A stretch of 64,000 nucleotides of DNA from the NCBI GenBank assembly GCA_900544345.1, contig UQUR01000001.1, forward strand, positions 62,001 to 126,000. Reading direction: 5' to 3'. Below are positions 17,716 through 24,391 of the stretch, piece after piece. Under the pieces are notes generated by a model that had not been told where the DNA came from, made no database searches, and saw only the letters and a program-made list of their open reading frames with translations. The stretch is from an uncultured Sutterella sp. Its GTDB lineage: Bacteria > Pseudomonadota > Gammaproteobacteria > Burkholderiales > Burkholderiaceae_F. The position numbers were made by a program, and so were the translations under genes. Positions within the stretch are counted from its first letter, which is position 1. The number at the start of each line of letters is the position of its first letter.

Positions 17716-17785
17716 CATTTAAGCTACCTATACGGCAGTCGATATCGTAAATAAAAATTTCTAAACTACTTATACAGTATAATTA
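17716..17785 (-). ncRNA. Putative crRNA-like regulatory RNA (CreR-type) upstream of cas1
   Basis: Two degenerate I-F repeats lie in the cas1 5' region. Read on the minus strand, the upstream copy (17785-17758, 18 of 28 bases matching) keeps the exact handle TTTAGAAA and a hairpin TACT-GTATA-AGTA in which two stem pairs changed together. The downstream copy (17743-17716, 20 of 28) keeps CTGCC-GTATA-GGTAG, where the single stem change gives a G-U wobble in minus-strand RNA. Between them is a 14-nt guide, TTTTTATTTACGAT, 18 nt shorter than a normal spacer. The handle is kept where a 5' handle is needed and the hairpin where a 3' hairpin is needed, which fits Cas6f processing to a short crRNA. 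Confidence 0.7.
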
Positions 17786-17792
17786 ATAATAT

Positions 17793-17808
17793 CCTTTTTA
17801 TTTACTAT
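17793..17808 (+). promoter_or_regulatory. Predicted Csy-complex binding site (PAM plus protospacer) for the CreR-type RNA
   Basis: CC at 17793-17794 matches the I-F PAM, followed by TTTTTATTTACTAT. The guide and this protospacer agree at 13 of 14 positions, with 11 contiguous from the seed. The one mismatch is at position 12, a position flipped out of the duplex in Cascade. The site overlaps a candidate minus-strand -10 (TATAGT at 17809-17804) and a plus-strand TATAAA (17806-17811). Expected effect: repression by partial matching without cleavage. Confidence 0.65.
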
Positions 17809-17809
17809 A

Positions 17810-17839
17810 AAGATATTGTACAACTTCTGAAATTTTCAA
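17810..17839 (-). promoter_or_regulatory. Candidate promoter of the cas operon and CreR-type RNA
   Basis: On the minus strand, -35 TTGAAA (17839-17834) is followed after 18 bases by TATCTT (17815-17810). An alternative -10 is TATAGT at 17809-17804. Transcription would begin near 17800, just before the degenerate repeats, and run into cas1. The region is AT-rich, so the exact choice is uncertain. Confidence 0.4.
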
Positions 17840-17932
17840 AGATTAAAAAAAATAACAACTTTACTGTTTTTAAATTTAAACTGGCTCTGCTGTTTACAAT
17901 ATTTGAAAAATAAGAAATTTGAGGGAGCAGGC

Positions 17933-18286
17933 ATGCCAAAAAGTTTATTTACCATTCGCTCAGAAACAGTTGGGAAGATTCTACAATTTCGTAACGACCG
18001 CAATTGGTCTCAGTTTCATAACCCTAAAGATCTGGCTATCTCCTTATCTTTGGAAGCTTCTGAACTTTTGGAGTGTTTCCAATGGTCAGGAAGTGATACA
18101 GAGGTTGTTAAAAAGCGCCAAGCCATGGTCGAAGAATTAAGTGATATATTGATTTATGCTGTTTTGATGGCAGACCGTTTGCAGATAGATATGGATCAGG
18201 CTATTTTGGAAAAACTAAAAATCAATGCTCAGAAATATCCGATCGAAAAAAGCTTCGGCCATTCTGAAAAATACAATGAACTGTAA
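17933..18286 (+). CDS. MazG-like nucleotide pyrophosphohydrolase
   Basis: A 117-residue all-alpha NTP pyrophosphatase of the MazG/RS21-C6 group, which hydrolyses (d)NTPs to monophosphates. The metal-binding helices show the family pattern ExxE (EASELLECFQW, about residue 38) and ExxD (EELSDILIYAVLMAD, about residue 60). The ATG at 17933 has GGGAG 5 bases upstream and is preferred over a TTG at 17903. It is divergent from cas1 and 11 bases before the DUF2075 gene, with which it forms an operon. This pairing in a CRISPR-flanking position suggests a defence or nucleotide-sensing role, which is inference. Confidence 0.85.
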   Translation: MPKSLFTIRSETVGKILQFRNDRNWSQFHNPKDLAISLSLEASELLECFQWSGSDTEVVKKRQAMVEELSDILIYAVLMADRLQIDMDQAILEKLKINAQKYPIEKSFGHSEKYNEL

Positions 18287-18297
18287 GCAGGAGAGAA

Positions 18298-20295
18298 ATG
18301 ATGGCTTTGGTTTTTACCGGTACTTTGAAAAGTTTTCAAAGAAATCTGAGCCATATTCCTGACTTGCTCGCCGGAAATGAACATGCAGATTCCTACAGAA
18401 CATCACCTCAATATCGAGCTTGGAGCAATTCATTACTCTACCTATCCCGAGAATTTTTGATGGCCGGTCTCAAGGATGACTGTGGCGTGTTGATCGAATA
18501 TAAACTGCCGACGACCAGCAAGCGTGTGGATTTCATTATTACGGGGCACGATAAAACGGGGGCTCCCGGTTTTGTCATTATCGAGTTAAAACAATGGTCT
18601 GACGCTCAAGCAGTAAAGGATAAGCCAGGAATTGTTGTGGCTAATGTAGCCGGCAGTCATCGAGGCGAGACCAATCACCCCAGTTATCAGGCATGGTCTT
18701 ACAAGATGTTTTTAAACAACATGCTTGATTCGGTTCAAAAGCATCATCTGCATTCTGTTGCCTGTGCCTGTATGCATAACTACGACTATTTAGGTTTGCA
18801 TGAGGATGAATTGGCAATTGATCCTAATGAGAAGCTCGTAGAAGAAACGCCGATTTTTGGCAAACATGACGGAACAAAATTGGGGCAGTTTATCAGCGAC
18901 ACAGTTGGTGCAGGAAATGGCAAAGAAATCATGCAACTGCTCGCTGACGGCAAGATCGTTCCCAGTAAAGGTTTGGCCGATGCAATTTGCCAAATGTTTG
19001 ACGACGTAAAGAGCCATGTGTTTACCCTGATTGATGAGCAAAAAACAGCGTATGAAACCATCCTGAGAGCTGTTCGCCAAACTAAAAAAGGGAAACGATG
19101 TGTCATTATCTCCGGAGGTCCCGGAACAGGAAAAAGTGTTGTAGCTATCAGTGCGTTAGTTAATATTCTTCGTGAATTTGTTAATGATGATGTAAGACGC
19201 AATGTTCGTTTCGTTGTCCCGACCGCATCGTATAAAACTGCGATGACCAGCATTTTAAGTAGCGGAGGTGAAACGAAAGAGGAGCGCAAAAATCATCGGC
19301 GTTTGGCTAAATATCTTTTCACAAGCAGTATGAGTTATTTCATACCTGATGCCAAAGCCCCCAAAAAGAACGCAATGCCAGATAATCAGTTTCATTGCCT
19401 CATTTGTGATGAAGCGCACCGATTGCACGACCATCAGAATATGTATCGGGGAAAGAATCAGATTGAAGATATTGTCCAGGCAGCCCGCGTTTCTGTCTTT
19501 TTCGTCGACGATAACCAATCTTTGCGACCGGCAGATATCGGATCAGTTGCTTCTATCAGAAAAGCTGCAGAGAAATACTCTGCAGACGTTGAGCAAATTG
19601 ATTTAAGCGCTCAATTCCGCTGTCATGGAGCAGACGGTTTCATCAATTGGCTCGCAGTTGTTTTGGGGCTCGATGACGCTGACAGTAATGCACATTCGAG
19701 TGGGTGGAATCGAAACGAATATGATTTTGACATTGTGGATACGCCTGAAGAAGTGCTTCAGTTTGTCCGTGAAAAAAATAGAGAGATTAAGTCAGAACCG
19801 ACAGAGGGCAGAACCGTGATTGCCGGAGCCAGATTATTAGCTGGATATGCCTGGCCCTGGACTAAAGACAACAATAATTATGGAGAGGTAAAAGACGTTG
19901 ACTTAGGCTCTGTTAAATTAGCTTGGAATAATCGCCATGTAGGATCTGAGTGGGCCGTAAATAAGTCAGAGCAGGTTAAAGAGGAAGTTGGCTGCGTTCA
20001 CACCAGTCAAGGTTTGGAATTTGATTGGGTTGGTGTGTTTATCGGGAACGATCTCAAATATGATCCACGTAAAGAAGAGTTGTACGCTTGTATCGATAAT
20101 TATTATGACAAAGGTGGTAAAAACGGCTTAGGAAAAACTAAAGCTGAAAGAGAGAAAAATTTATTGAAGTACGTTTGTCGGTGTTATCGAGTCTTATTAT
20201 CACGCGGTATTCGTGGGGCTAGGGTATTTTGTTGCAATCCGGAGCTAAGAGACTATTTGAGAGAGAAGCTTAAAGAAGCTCAAAATAATGGTTAA
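18298..20295 (+). CDS. DUF2075 (Schlafen-group-3-like) nuclease-helicase
   Basis: A 665-residue two-part protein. The N-terminal part has a PD-(D/E)xK-like pattern: DCGVLIEYKLP, KRVDFIITG, then FVIIELKQW near residue 96. The C-terminal DUF2075 helicase/ATPase has Walker A GGPGTGKS at about residue 272, Walker B LICDEAHRLHD near 368, FVDDNQSLRP, an arginine-bearing QFRCHGADGF, and a late CVHTSQGLEFDWVGVFIG typical of SF1 helicases. The start has GGAGAG upstream and lies 11 bases after the MazG gene. Such proteins are often found in defence islands. The target nucleic acid is unknown. Confidence 0.8.
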   Translation: MMALVFTGTLKSFQRNLSHIPDLLAGNEHADSYRTSPQYRAWSNSLLYLSREFLMAGLKDDCGVLIEYKLPTTSKRVDFIITGHDKTGAPGFVIIELKQWSDAQAVKDKPGIVVANVAGSHRGETNHPSYQAWSYKMFLNNMLDSVQKHHLHSVACACMHNYDYLGLHEDELAIDPNEKLVEETPIFGKHDGTKLGQFISDTVGAGNGKEIMQLLADGKIVPSKGLADAICQMFDDVKSHVFTLIDEQKTAYETILRAVRQTKKGKRCVIISGGPGTGKSVVAISALVNILREFVNDDVRRNVRFVVPTASYKTAMTSILSSGGETKEERKNHRRLAKYLFTSSMSYFIPDAKAPKKNAMPDNQFHCLICDEAHRLHDHQNMYRGKNQIEDIVQAARVSVFFVDDNQSLRPADIGSVASIRKAAEKYSADVEQIDLSAQFRCHGADGFINWLAVVLGLDDADSNAHSSGWNRNEYDFDIVDTPEEVLQFVREKNREIKSEPTEGRTVIAGARLLAGYAWPWTKDNNNYGEVKDVDLGSVKLAWNNRHVGSEWAVNKSEQVKEEVGCVHTSQGLEFDWVGVFIGNDLKYDPRKEELYACIDNYYDKGGKNGLGKTKAEREKNLLKYVCRCYRVLLSRGIRGARVFCCNPELRDYLREKLKEAQNNG

Positions 20296-20355
20296 TTGTT
20301 GCGCGTTCAGGGTCTTGAGCTGATAGAGATCATTGGCCCGGTTGAATCGCTGAGT

Positions 20356-21207
20356 TTAGCTCTTCTTACCAACAAACTCAGAAGCAATTGCAGCTCCTAA
20401 AATCAGCACAGCTCCGATCATTCCATGGGCAGTCATCGGTTCCATCAGAACAAAAACCGACAATAAAATGGCAATGGCCGGGTCAATATACGAGAAAATA
20501 GCAATGCGTGCGGCTTCAAGTTTGGGAAGCGCTGAAAAGTAGAGCCAATAAGCAACGCCTGTGTGCACAATACCGACAATTAAAGTTAAACCGATGGTTT
20601 GAGTGTCTAACGTCAACGATCCAAAGTCTACGGTAAAAACAACATAGGGCAGAAGTACTAAAGCAGCAATACTAAGCTGCACAATAGCGGAGTCGTAGGG
20701 ATTCATGCCCTTGAGAAATTTGTTATTGATAACGATCGTGGCGTAAAAGCAGGCTGCCAGGAGTCCCATGGCAATGCCGGTCAAGGCAATATGATCAGTT
20801 CCCTGCCAGACACCGGCGATCAATGTCATACCAATCAAAGCACAGATCACACAAATCCATTTGGCGAGACTGACACGCTCCTTTAAGACTAAAGGGGAGA
20901 GCAATATCAAAATGACCGGTGCCATGTAGTAGGCAAGGGTAGCGGTTGCGATACTCGTCAGACGATAGGCTTCAAAGAGGAAAATCCAGTTAAATCCTAA
21001 GGCAACTGCTGCAATGAAAAGATGTTTGAAATTGCGTTTGATACTTTCAGTATCTAGTCGCCGTCTCATTAGTTGCAAAACAACTAACAGAAAAAGCGTA
21101 CCCAGTGCACCGCGAGAAAGTGCAATGACGGTAGACGGTAAGTCAATGAATTTAACAAAAAGTCCGATTGTGCCAAAGATGGCCATCGCAACTAAATACT
21201 GGGGCAT
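20356..21207 (-). CDS. EamA/DMT-family membrane exporter
   Basis: A 283-residue inner-membrane protein with ten hydrophobic segments arranged as two EamA repeats, of the RhaT/drug-metabolite transporter group. Family features include the segment SRGALGTLFLLVVL in the first repeat and SYIDPAIAILLSVFVLMEP late in the second. It converges on the DUF2075 gene. Members export amino acids or metabolites; the substrate cannot be assigned. Confidence 0.85.
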   Translation of the reverse strand: MPQYLVAMAIFGTIGLFVKFIDLPSTVIALSRGALGTLFLLVVLQLMRRRLDTESIKRNFKHLFIAAVALGFNWIFLFEAYRLTSIATATLAYYMAPVILILLSPLVLKERVSLAKWICVICALIGMTLIAGVWQGTDHIALTGIAMGLLAACFYATIVINNKFLKGMNPYDSAIVQLSIAALVLLPYVVFTVDFGSLTLDTQTIGLTLIVGIVHTGVAYWLYFSALPKLEAARIAIFSYIDPAIAILLSVFVLMEPMTAHGMIGAVLILGAAIASEFVGKKS

Positions 21208-21366
21208 GACTACTCATTTTTTGGATCAAACTAGAACGAAGATAACGAACCTGAGTAGATAAAGCAAAAAAGAGCTAAAGAAATCAACCTACAACAAAAT
21301 GAAATCATGGATTCTTCATACAGAGTTTGTTTAGTTTAGAGGATTCCGAAGACTTATATTTTGAAA

Positions 21367-21494
21367 ACTCGCTGGGAAAACGAGAAATATTTTTAAAAAG
21401 TCCCTTGAAAAATGTTATTTTTCTGAAAAAAGTCACTGGGAAAACGTAATATTTCATGCTAAAGTAGCTTGGAAAATGTGTAATAAATACCAAG
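21367..21494 (+). repeat. Four degenerate 32-bp direct repeats upstream of the DUF4143 ATPase
   Basis: The motif CTGGGAAAACG or a variant (CTTGAAAAATG, CTGGGAAAACG, CTTGGAAAATG) starts at 21372, 21404, 21436 and 21468, exactly 32 bp apart each time. AGTC or similar precedes it and an AT-rich tail follows (consensus AGTC-n-CT-K-GGAAAAYGT). The array ends about 12 bp before the ATPase start codon. A spacing of 32 bp is about three helical turns, so bound proteins would lie on one face of the helix. Function unknown. Confidence 0.75.
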
Positions 21495-21505
21495 GTGTTA
21501 TTCAG

Positions 21506-22825
21506 ATGCTCAAGCGAAAAATTGAAAACACACTGTTAAATTGGCTGAAAACTGAAAATCGAAACCCGCTGATTTTAAAAGGATGCAGACAATGCGGAAA
21601 AACCTTTTCTGTGCTGCGATTCGCTCAACAACACTATAAACACGTTGTGTACTTGAATTTCTTTGAAAATCCGGACTATAAAACGATTTTTGAAGGATCG
21701 CTTAAAGTTGATGATGTTGTTTTGATGATGAGCGCGTTTGTCGGTACTGATGTTCGTTTTGTACCTCATAAAACGGTCATTGTCTTGGATGAGATCCAGG
21801 AGTGTCCCAGAGCTCGTGCAGCCCTGAAATTTTTCAAGTTGGATGGACGTTTTGATGTTTTAGCAACAGGTTCATTATTGGGCATCAGCGGCTATCGTTC
21901 AGTAGATTATTTTGTACCGGTTGGCTATGAAACAATCATTGATATGTTTCCGTTGGATTTCGAAGAATTCCTTTGGGCTAACGGGATAGAGAATTCTTTG
22001 ATCGCTCTTTTAAAGCGGTGTCTGGAAGAGGAAAAGCCCATTCCTGAAGCACTGCACCAGCGGATGAGAGCTCTATTGCTGCAATATGTTGTTGTAGGCG
22101 GCATGCCTCATATTGTTGATCGCTTTATTAAAGAAAAAAATATAGCCCTTGTTCGCGAAGAGCAAAAGCTTTTGATTCGCTCCTATAAGGACGATATGGT
22201 CAAATATGCACAAGGTGCAGATAAATCGCGAATTCGGGAGTGTTATGAATCAATCCCGAAGCAGCTCGCTCGAGATAACAAGAAATTTCAATTTTCGTTG
22301 ATTAAAAAGACAGCACGCTCTAATCAATACGTCGGAAGTATTCAGTGGCTGGAAGATACCGGACTCATTCGTCGTTGTTATAACCTGACGCTGCCGGAAT
22401 TACCGCTCGAAGGCAATGCCTGCCATGATAAGTTCAAAGTCTATATGGCTGACATCGGTCTTCTTATAGGGATGTTGGAAGACGGTACTGAACGCGATAT
22501 TTTACAAGGTGATCTCTTTGGGTATAAGGGAGCGATTTTTGAAAATTTAGTGGCGGACTTCTTTATAAAAATGAAAAGACCTTTGTATTACTTTCAAAAA
22601 GATACAGGGTTAGAGGTCGATTTTGTGATGCGCTATAAGAGTGAAGCAGTTTTGTTGGAAGTGAAAGCAACTTCCGGTAATACGAAAAGCACGCGTACTA
22701 TTTTGAAGTATCCTGAAAAGTATCACGTGTATTCGGCCATTAAGCTCGGAGACTATAACGTTGGTCGCCGGGAACAGCTCTTGACTTTGCCTTTATACAT
22801 GGGATTTTTGCTCAGTGAGCGGTAA
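21506..22825 (+). CDS. AAA ATPase with DUF4143 domain
   Basis: A 439-residue protein with an N-terminal AAA domain (Walker A GCRQCGKTF near residue 26, Walker B VIVLDEIQECPRARAALKFF near 92) and a C-terminal DUF4143 region carrying a PD-(D/E)xK-like pattern (GLEVDFV near 369, LLEVKA near 385). The ATG at 21506 has AAGGTG 8 bases upstream and is preferred over the in-frame ATG at 21476. The family is abundant in gut bacteria, with unclear function; a role in mobile-element or nucleic-acid biology is suspected. The unusual repeats directly upstream suggest specific control. Confidence 0.8.
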   Translation: MLKRKIENTLLNWLKTENRNPLILKGCRQCGKTFSVLRFAQQHYKHVVYLNFFENPDYKTIFEGSLKVDDVVLMMSAFVGTDVRFVPHKTVIVLDEIQECPRARAALKFFKLDGRFDVLATGSLLGISGYRSVDYFVPVGYETIIDMFPLDFEEFLWANGIENSLIALLKRCLEEEKPIPEALHQRMRALLLQYVVVGGMPHIVDRFIKEKNIALVREEQKLLIRSYKDDMVKYAQGADKSRIRECYESIPKQLARDNKKFQFSLIKKTARSNQYVGSIQWLEDTGLIRRCYNLTLPELPLEGNACHDKFKVYMADIGLLIGMLEDGTERDILQGDLFGYKGAIFENLVADFFIKMKRPLYYFQKDTGLEVDFVMRYKSEAVLLEVKATSGNTKSTRTILKYPEKYHVYSAIKLGDYNVGRREQLLTLPLYMGFLLSER

Positions 22826-22973
22826 GATCTGAGAAATCGAAGCGTTAAGCATAGCCTCTCTTCAAAAATAAGTGCTCTGCTTAGAGTGATCGTTATAGAA
22901 ACTAAAAAAGAAAACAGATTAGGTGTTTTGGGTCAGAGAAGAGAGAATAAAGTAGTGCGGAGATCGCAACGAA

Positions 22974-23006
22974 AAACCCGAACTGACATCAGATCAGTTC
23001 GGGTTT
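22974..23006 (-). terminator. Terminator after tRNA-Leu
   Basis: A perfect 13-bp stem AAACCCGAACTGA/TCAGTTCGGGTTT with a 7-base loop, followed on the minus strand by a T-run. It closes the tpiA-secG-tRNA-Leu unit. Confidence 0.85.
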
Positions 23007-23012
23007 GAATTC

Positions 23013-23097
23013 TGGTGCGGCCGATGAGAGTCGAACTCATATGGATTGCTCCGCCACCCCCTCAAGATGGTGCGTCTACCAATTTCGCCACGGCCGC
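23013..23097 (-). tRNA. tRNA-Leu (anticodon GAG)
   Basis: An 85-nt class II tRNA on the minus strand. The acceptor stem GCGGCCG pairs with CGGCCGC, the anticodon stem is CCATC/GGTGG with loop TTGAGGG (anticodon GAG), a long variable arm follows, the T loop is TTCGACT, and CCA is encoded. It lies just downstream of secG, a conserved neighbourhood. Confidence 0.96.
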
Positions 23098-23143
23098 GAA
23101 ATCTTTTATTTAGGAGAAAACTCCCAAATCAGAGTTCGTCATT

Positions 23144-23515
23144 TTAGCGCGGAATCTGTTGAGATTGCGAGGCCGGAGCAGTGGTATTTGTCGTATTTGT
23201 TTGATCTGCGTCAATAGATTGCGATTGTTCGACAGAACCCAGAACGCCGGACGTGGGAGCAGCGGTTTGCTTGAAGGCACCGGAACCCAACGTCAAAGCA
23301 ATCGTAGCCAGGAAAAAGAGTGTGGCCGCGACAGCAGTAGAGCGGGACAGGAAGTTGGCAGAGCCCGAAGCACCGAAAATAGAACCGCTAGCACCACTGC
23401 CGAAAGCAGCACCGAGGTCGGCGCCTTTACCGTGTTGCAACAAAACCAAAATGATCACGGCGATCGCGGAGAGGATTTGCACCACGATTGCGATAGAGAC
23501 CAACATGGAGGACAT
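23144..23515 (-). CDS. secG: SecG protein-export membrane subunit
   Basis: A 123-residue inner-membrane component of the SecYEG translocon. Two transmembrane segments are visible: IVVQILSAIAVIILVLLQ and AATLFFLATIALTLGSG. Between them is the family motif LLQHGKGADLGAAFGSGASGSIFGASG. The C-terminal tail is rich in Ser, Thr and Gln and is variable in the family. It lies between tpiA and tRNA-Leu on the same strand, the usual proteobacterial order. Confidence 0.95.
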   Translation of the reverse strand: MSSMLVSIAIVVQILSAIAVIILVLLQHGKGADLGAAFGSGASGSIFGASGSANFLSRSTAVAATLFFLATIALTLGSGAFKQTAAPTSGVLGSVEQSQSIDADQTNTTNTTAPASQSQQIPR

Positions 23516-23558
23516 CTTTATACTTTTCCTTTAACTCAAAAATGGTTTTAAATTTTTA

Positions 23559-24323
23559 TCAGAGGTTATCTGCACAGTGGCAGATAGCCAGAAAGTCTTC
23601 TGCTTTCAGGGACGCTCCGCCAACCAGGGCACCGTCAATGTCAGGTTGAGCAAAAAGCTCTGGAGCATTTTTTGCCTTCACACTGCCGCCATACAAAATG
23701 CGTGTACGAGCTGCAGCATTTTCATCAATCTGAGCCAATACTTTGCGTAAAGCCTGGTGCACAGCTTGAGCATCTTCTGCGCTAGCGCTTTTCCCAGTAC
23801 CGATAGCCCAGACAGGTTCGTAAGCAAGAGCACCGGCTACAAGGGGCATGATGCCAACTTTATCCAAAACGGCTTTTAACTGACGGCTAACCACTTCGAT
23901 GGTTTGACCGGCCTCACGTTCCTGCAGGGTTTCACCCAAACAAACAATCGGCATGATACCGTTTTCATAAGCAAGCTGAACTTTTTCAGCAACGATTTCG
24001 TCGGTTTCGCCAAAAAGCGTACGGCGTTCCGAGTGACCCAGAATCACCAGATCGCAGCCGATATCGGCAAGCATCGCAGCAGAAATTTCACCCGTGTAAG
24101 CCCCTTGAGCATATTGGGCGCAATTTTGCGCTCCAACCAATGTCGCACTATGCTCAAAACCTTTAACCAACTGAGGCAAATAAACGCTAGGGGCACAAAC
24201 AGCTACATCGCAGTGTAGGCGAGTACCGCTCATTTGAGGTAAAGCAGCATTAAGCCATTCGTCATTGGCTTTTAAACTGCCGTTCATTTTCCAGTTGGCG
24301 ACAACAAAAGGCTTACGAGTCAT
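23559..24323 (-). CDS. tpiA: Triosephosphate isomerase
   Basis: A 254-residue glycolytic TIM-barrel enzyme that interconverts dihydroxyacetone phosphate and glyceraldehyde 3-phosphate. Visible features are the N-terminal ANWKMNGS (catalytic Asn/Lys), the His in LGHSERR, the catalytic Glu in AYEPVWAIGTGKSA, and the phosphate loop LYGGSVKAKNA. The frame runs back to a TTG at 24338; the ATG at 24323 gives the family N-terminus MTRKPFVVANWKMNG. It is followed by secG. Confidence 0.96.
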   Translation of the reverse strand: MTRKPFVVANWKMNGSLKANDEWLNAALPQMSGTRLHCDVAVCAPSVYLPQLVKGFEHSATLVGAQNCAQYAQGAYTGEISAAMLADIGCDLVILGHSERRTLFGETDEIVAEKVQLAYENGIMPIVCLGETLQEREAGQTIEVVSRQLKAVLDKVGIMPLVAGALAYEPVWAIGTGKSASAEDAQAVHQALRKVLAQIDENAAARTRILYGGSVKAKNAPELFAQPDIDGALVGGASLKAEDFLAICHCADNL

Positions 24324-24391
24324 ATCGACACCACCCAAAATAAAGGCTTTAATTTTAGACGAAAATCAAGAAAAAACAAAGTAATGCGGAC

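Noticed and set aside
17747..17805. Guide and target read simply as an 11-bp inverted repeat (GTAAATAAAAA/TTTTTATTTAC)
   Set aside because: An operator dyad is possible, but it would not explain the flanking repeat copies, the kept handle and hairpins, the CC PAM, or the position-12 mismatch. Kept as the alternative explanation.
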